8,503 nt of DNA, from assembly GCA_011390235.1 (NCBI GenBank), contig JAABSS010000488.1:1-8503 (forward strand), given 5' to 3'. The DNA comes from Desulfotignum sp. (GTDB lineage: Bacteria; Desulfobacterota; Desulfobacteria; Desulfobacterales; Desulfobacteraceae). A model generated the notes under the pieces. The model was not told where the DNA came from. It ran no database searches and saw nothing but the letters and a program-made list of their open reading frames with translations. This document shows positions 6,227-8,503 of this stretch, piece after piece. Position numbers and translations under genes: made by a program. The first letter of the stretch is position 1. Each line of letters opens with the position of its first letter.

Positions 6227-6373
6227 ATGGCGGATTTTTCAACAGTGGTTTGTCCGGAACTGGATAAAAAGCGGGGCATCCACTTGACATCAGGATGTTT
6301 GATGAATTGTGGAATTTTACGACACCGTTGTGGGAATTTGCAGCAACTTCTTCTGGAATACATCCGGGTGTGA
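6227..6373 (+). CDS. Doubtful small cysteine-containing ORF (48 aa)
   Basis: An ATG at 6227 preceded by a purine-rich GGGGAGG a few bases upstream opens 48 codons ending in TGA at 6371. The product would be basic-to-neutral with four cysteines in the pattern C-x14-C-x3-C-x6-C (VVCPELDKK, SGCLMNCG, HRCGN) and a leucine-rich end. Against it, third-position GC is clearly lower than in neighbouring genes, no family is recognisable, and it lies in a region that may be regulatory. Its stop falls in the left arm of the inverted repeat at 6367-6409. It could equally be non-coding enhancer DNA. Confidence 0.22.
   Translation: MADFSTVVCPELDKKRGIHLTSGCLMNCGILRHRCGNLQQLLLEYIRV
6307..6360. repeat. Three phased GGAAT direct repeats, 22-base period
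   Basis: GGAAT occurs at 6311, 6333 and 6355, exactly 22 bases apart. The first two share a longer context (TTGTGGAATTT at 6307 and TTGTGGGAATTT at 6328) and the third is TTCTGGAATA. The spacing is about two helical turns, placing copies on the same DNA face, roughly 210-255 bases upstream of the sigma-54 start. This would suit an activator binding array; the short unit leaves chance open. Confidence 0.35.
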
Positions 6374-6409
6374 CAGGACCGTCAGATGCAATCTCGGGCC
6401 GGTCACACC
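6367..6409. repeat. Imperfect 14-base inverted repeat in the divergent intergenic region
   Basis: GGTGTGACAGGACC (6367-6380) matches the reverse complement of 6396-6409 (GGTGTGACCGGCCC) at 12 of 14 positions, with a 15-base spacer. Arm-to-arm distance is 29 bases. It may be a pair of regulator half-sites, an enhancer for the sigma-54 promoter about 265-310 bases away, or an RNA hairpin. No T-tract follows on either side, so a standard intrinsic terminator is unlikely. Confidence 0.5.
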
Positions 6410-6553
6410 GTTACCATCAGGGGGCGGGTATCAAGCAGCTGAACAGGATCTGGTTACATGCGATGGCCCTGGGCACCGCGGAACTTGCACTTGTGTTTTT
6501 TGCCGGGCCTGTGATAGAAAAAAAGTATATTTTCCATTTGTTGAAAAATGTGC

Positions 6554-6559
6554 AAGGGG
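6554..6559 (+). promoter_or_regulatory. Ribosome binding site favouring the second kinase start
   Basis: AAGGGG lies six bases before the ATG at 6566. It favours this start over the ATG at 6548, whose upstream bases are A-rich without a clear site; the alternative would only add MCKGFF. Confidence 0.6.
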
Positions 6560-6565
6560 TTTTTC

Positions 6566-7741
6566 ATGGCCAATGTTCTCCAGAATGAATTTGAGACTAT
6601 CCTCAACGGGATCAGGGATTTTATTCTCATTATTTCTCCGGACCAGAAGATTCTGGAGGTCAATGAAGCATTTTTAAAGCACATGCAGTATCACCGGGAT
6701 GATGTGATCGGTAAAAAATGCTATGAAGTGTTCCAGCGCATCACCCGGAAAAGCTCCAACTGCCTTGAACGCTGCCCACTGGATCAGGTGGTCAGAAAAA
6801 GGCGCCACTGCCAGGTGGAGCTTTCCCGGATGGACCAGAAAGGCAAAACCTGGTACACGGAACTGACCATTTTCCCCATCTGGGAGAAAAAAGGCAAAAT
6901 TTTAAAATTTATCGAAATCAGCCGGGACATCACCAAACGCAAAGCCGATGAAAAAAAGACCAGAGAGCACCTGCAGAAAATGGTGGAGGAGCGCACCCGG
7001 CAACTGAAAGAATCCCATGAGCAGCTTCTGCACCAGGACAAGATGTCATCTCTGGGAAAATTGTCCTCTTCCGTGGTCCATGAAATCAACAATCCGGTGG
7101 CCGGCATACTCAATCTGGTGCTGCTCAGCAAGCGGATATTAAAAGAAGATACCATCACCGGGCAGGAGCTGGATGTTTTTTCCCAGTATCTCGATCTCAT
7201 GGAGACCGAAACCCGCCGGGTCACCCGCATCATCGGCAATCTGCTGGCCTTTGCACGGCAGTCCAAAATTAAGGTCACCCGGTTTGACGTCAACGAACTC
7301 ATTGAACAAACCCTGATGATCAACGCCAACCTGCTGCGCCTCAACAAGATCCAAATCATCGAGGATCTGGAAAGAAATCTGCCCCTGATCAAGGGATCGG
7401 AAGATCAGATCCAGCAGGTGGTCATGAACCTGATCTCCAATGCCATGGAGAGCATGGCCCGGGCCCCCGGAAAACGGCTGACCCTGAAAACCTGCAGCAC
7501 CCCGGACAAGAATGCCGTGAAAATGCAGATCACAGATACCGGTGCCGGCATACCCAAGGCATATATTTCCAAAATATTTGAACCGTTTTTCACCACCAAG
7601 AAGAAAGGCAAGGGCGTTGGTTTAGGGCTGTCCGTGGTCTACGGCATCATAGAAGATCACGGCGGAAAAATGTATGTGGATTCAACCGAAGGCCAGGGCA
7701 CCTGTTTTACCATTACCCTTCAGACCGCCGGCCCGTCCTGA
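6566..7741 (+). CDS. Soluble PAS-domain sensor histidine kinase
   Basis: A 391-residue kinase without signal peptide or membrane segments, so it senses a cytoplasmic cue. A PAS domain covers about residues 8-125 and contains four cysteines (C52, C66, C70, C82), with C66-x3-C70-P in the loop typical of cysteine-bearing PAS domains of anaerobes; a redox or metal role is inferred. A helical, charged linker (about 128-160) leads to the HisKA domain with H172 in SSVVHEINNPVAGIL. The HATPase domain has N-box NLISNAME (N288/N292), G1 DTGAGIP (D324), F-box FEPFFTTK and G2 GKGVGLGL (348-355). All catalytic motifs are intact, and there is no receiver domain, so a separate regulator is needed; the NtrC-type protein at 2295-3638 is the obvious candidate. 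It diverges from the GcvH-like operon across 513 bases and ends 12 bases from the convergent ABC gene. No convincing promoter of its own was found. Confidence 0.94.
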   Translation: MANVLQNEFETILNGIRDFILIISPDQKILEVNEAFLKHMQYHRDDVIGKKCYEVFQRITRKSSNCLERCPLDQVVRKRRHCQVELSRMDQKGKTWYTELTIFPIWEKKGKILKFIEISRDITKRKADEKKTREHLQKMVEERTRQLKESHEQLLHQDKMSSLGKLSSSVVHEINNPVAGILNLVLLSKRILKEDTITGQELDVFSQYLDLMETETRRVTRIIGNLLAFARQSKIKVTRFDVNELIEQTLMINANLLRLNKIQIIEDLERNLPLIKGSEDQIQQVVMNLISNAMESMARAPGKRLTLKTCSTPDKNAVKMQITDTGAGIPKAYISKIFEPFFTTKKKGKGVGLGLSVVYGIIEDHGGKMYVDSTEGQGTCFTITLQTAGPS

Positions 7742-7753
7742 AGCATCACCATC

Positions 7754-8503
7754 TCACAGGGTTTCTTTCTCCAGCAGATGAAAATACTCCGCTTGGGCTT
7801 TCACCAGTTCCTGGTGGCTGCCCTGTTCCCGGATCCGGCCGTCCCTGAGCAGCATGATATGGCCGCACTGCCGGATGGTGGATAAGCGGTGGGCGACGAT
7901 AATGGACATCCGGCCGTGCATGAGCCGGTTCATGGCCTCATGTACGGCTTGTTCAGATCCGGAATCCATGTAGGAGGTGGCCTCATCGAAAATGATCAGG
8001 TCCGGGTCGCAGGCAAAAGCCCTGGCAATACACACCAGCTGCTTTTCCCCGGCGGACAAAGGACGTCCTCCTTCTTTTAACAGGGTATCGGGTCCCTTGA
8101 ATCTGTTATACAGAAAATGGCAGTTGGCCTGTTCCAGCACTTTTTTCAGGGCAGTGGCGTTCAACGGTTTTTCAGGGGGACAGACATTGTCTCTGACAGT
8201 GCCGGAAAAAAGGATGGGGTCCTGCATGACCAGGGCGGTTTTTTTCCGGATATCCATGATGTTGATGGCATCCATGGCCTGGTTGTTGATCAGGATACGG
8301 CCGGTATCCGGCCGGTAGAACCCGGTGATCAGGTTGATGATGGAGGTTTTGCCGGAACCTGTCTGCCCGACAATGCCAATGGATTCCCCTTTTTTCAAAG
8401 AAAAACAGATGTCTTTGAGAACTGGTGTGTCTTTATCATAGGAGAAATCAACATGGTCAAAGGCCAGGCGGTCAATGGTATCAAACCGGATCCTTTTGCT
8501 GGT
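7754..8503 (-). CDS. ABC exporter, C-terminal ATP-binding domain (5' end outside window)
   Basis: 249 residues of an ATP-binding domain, read on the minus strand and open to the right window edge, so the N-terminal transmembrane domain is presumably encoded beyond it. Numbering from the first whole codon at 8503: A-loop tyrosine Y22 in FDHVDFSYD, Walker A GQTGSGKT (46-53), Q-loop VMQDPILFSGT (Q94), signature LSAGEKQ (149-155), Walker B LIIFDE (169-174), D-loop SYMD and H-loop AHRLSTI (H205). This pattern (TPVLKDICFSLKKGE before Walker A, FSGTVRDN after the Q-loop) is that of type IV (MsbA/LmrA/MdlB-like) exporters rather than importers. All catalytic residues are present. LSAGEKQ differs from LSGGQ; I recall similar forms in one half of heterodimeric exporters. 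The TTG at 8398 is internal, not a start. Its substrate cannot be told. Confidence 0.94.
   Translation of the reverse strand, partial: TSKRIRFDTIDRLAFDHVDFSYDKDTPVLKDICFSLKKGESIGIVGQTGSGKTSIINLITGFYRPDTGRILINNQAMDAINIMDIRKKTALVMQDPILFSGTVRDNVCPPEKPLNATALKKVLEQANCHFLYNRFKGPDTLLKEGGRPLSAGEKQLVCIARAFACDPDLIIFDEATSYMDSGSEQAVHEAMNRLMHGRMSIIVAHRLSTIRQCGHIMLLRDGRIREQGSHQELVKAQAEYFHLLEKETL

Noticed and set aside
6284..6312. Sigma-70 promoter for the kinase from a perfect TTGACA at 6284-6289
   Set aside because: No acceptable -10 hexamer lies 16-18 bases downstream, and it would leave a leader of about 250 bases.
6463..6588. Short hydrophobic ORF upstream of and overlapping the kinase start
   Set aside because: There is no ribosome binding site, it overlaps the kinase gene in another frame, and no family resemblance is seen.
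7754..8398. Complete 214-residue ABC protein starting at 8398
   Set aside because: The 'start' is an internal TTG. The same frame continues to the window edge with typical ABC-domain sequence including the A-loop tyrosine, so the gene is truncated by the window, not short.

Overview
The window looks like a stretch of chromosome from a sulfate-reducing member of the Desulfobacterota, probably near Desulfobacteraceae. That assignment is inference. It rests on protein-level impressions: a PNPase and WalJ-like pair of deltaproteobacterial character, a bacterial archaemetzincin, GcvH-like proteins with an N-terminal cysteine region, and cytoplasmic PAS kinases with CPL-type cysteines, in moderately GC-rich DNA. 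No rRNA, tRNA, insertion sequence, phage or CRISPR signature was seen.

Layout. (1) Positions 1-1449, plus strand: the 3' end of pnp (polynucleotide phosphorylase, KH and S1 domains) overlaps by 14 bases a YycJ/WalJ-type metallo-beta-lactamase-fold hydrolase. (2) Positions 1607-4201, plus strand: a nitroreductase-family flavoprotein preceded by a possible promoter and operator dyad, then an NtrC-family sigma-54 response regulator, then an archaemetzincin 14 bases behind the regulator. (3) Positions 6052 down to 4182, minus strand: two tandem paralogous proteins of about 306 residues. Each has two cysteine modules with identical spacing (C-x12-C-x5-C-x2-C) fused to a GcvH-like lipoyl-domain fold that lacks the lipoyl lysine. 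(4) Positions 6053-6565: a 513-base divergent intergenic region with a very good sigma-54 promoter for the minus-strand pair, phased short repeats, an inverted repeat and a doubtful 48-codon ORF. (5) Positions 6566-7741, plus strand: a soluble PAS histidine kinase. (6) Positions 8503 down to 7754, minus strand: the ATP-binding domain of an ABC exporter, cut by the window edge.

How the genes may work together (inference): the kinase and the sigma-54 regulator bracket the GcvH-like pair, and the only convincing sigma-54 promoter found lies in front of that pair. The simplest model is a two-component circuit in which the PAS kinase senses a cytoplasmic, possibly redox or metal, cue and phosphorylates the regulator, which then switches on the cysteine-module/GcvH-like operon. 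The archaemetzincin, cotranscribed with the regulator, may be a proteolytic arm of the same system. The output proteins have no assigned function and are the most interesting content of the window.
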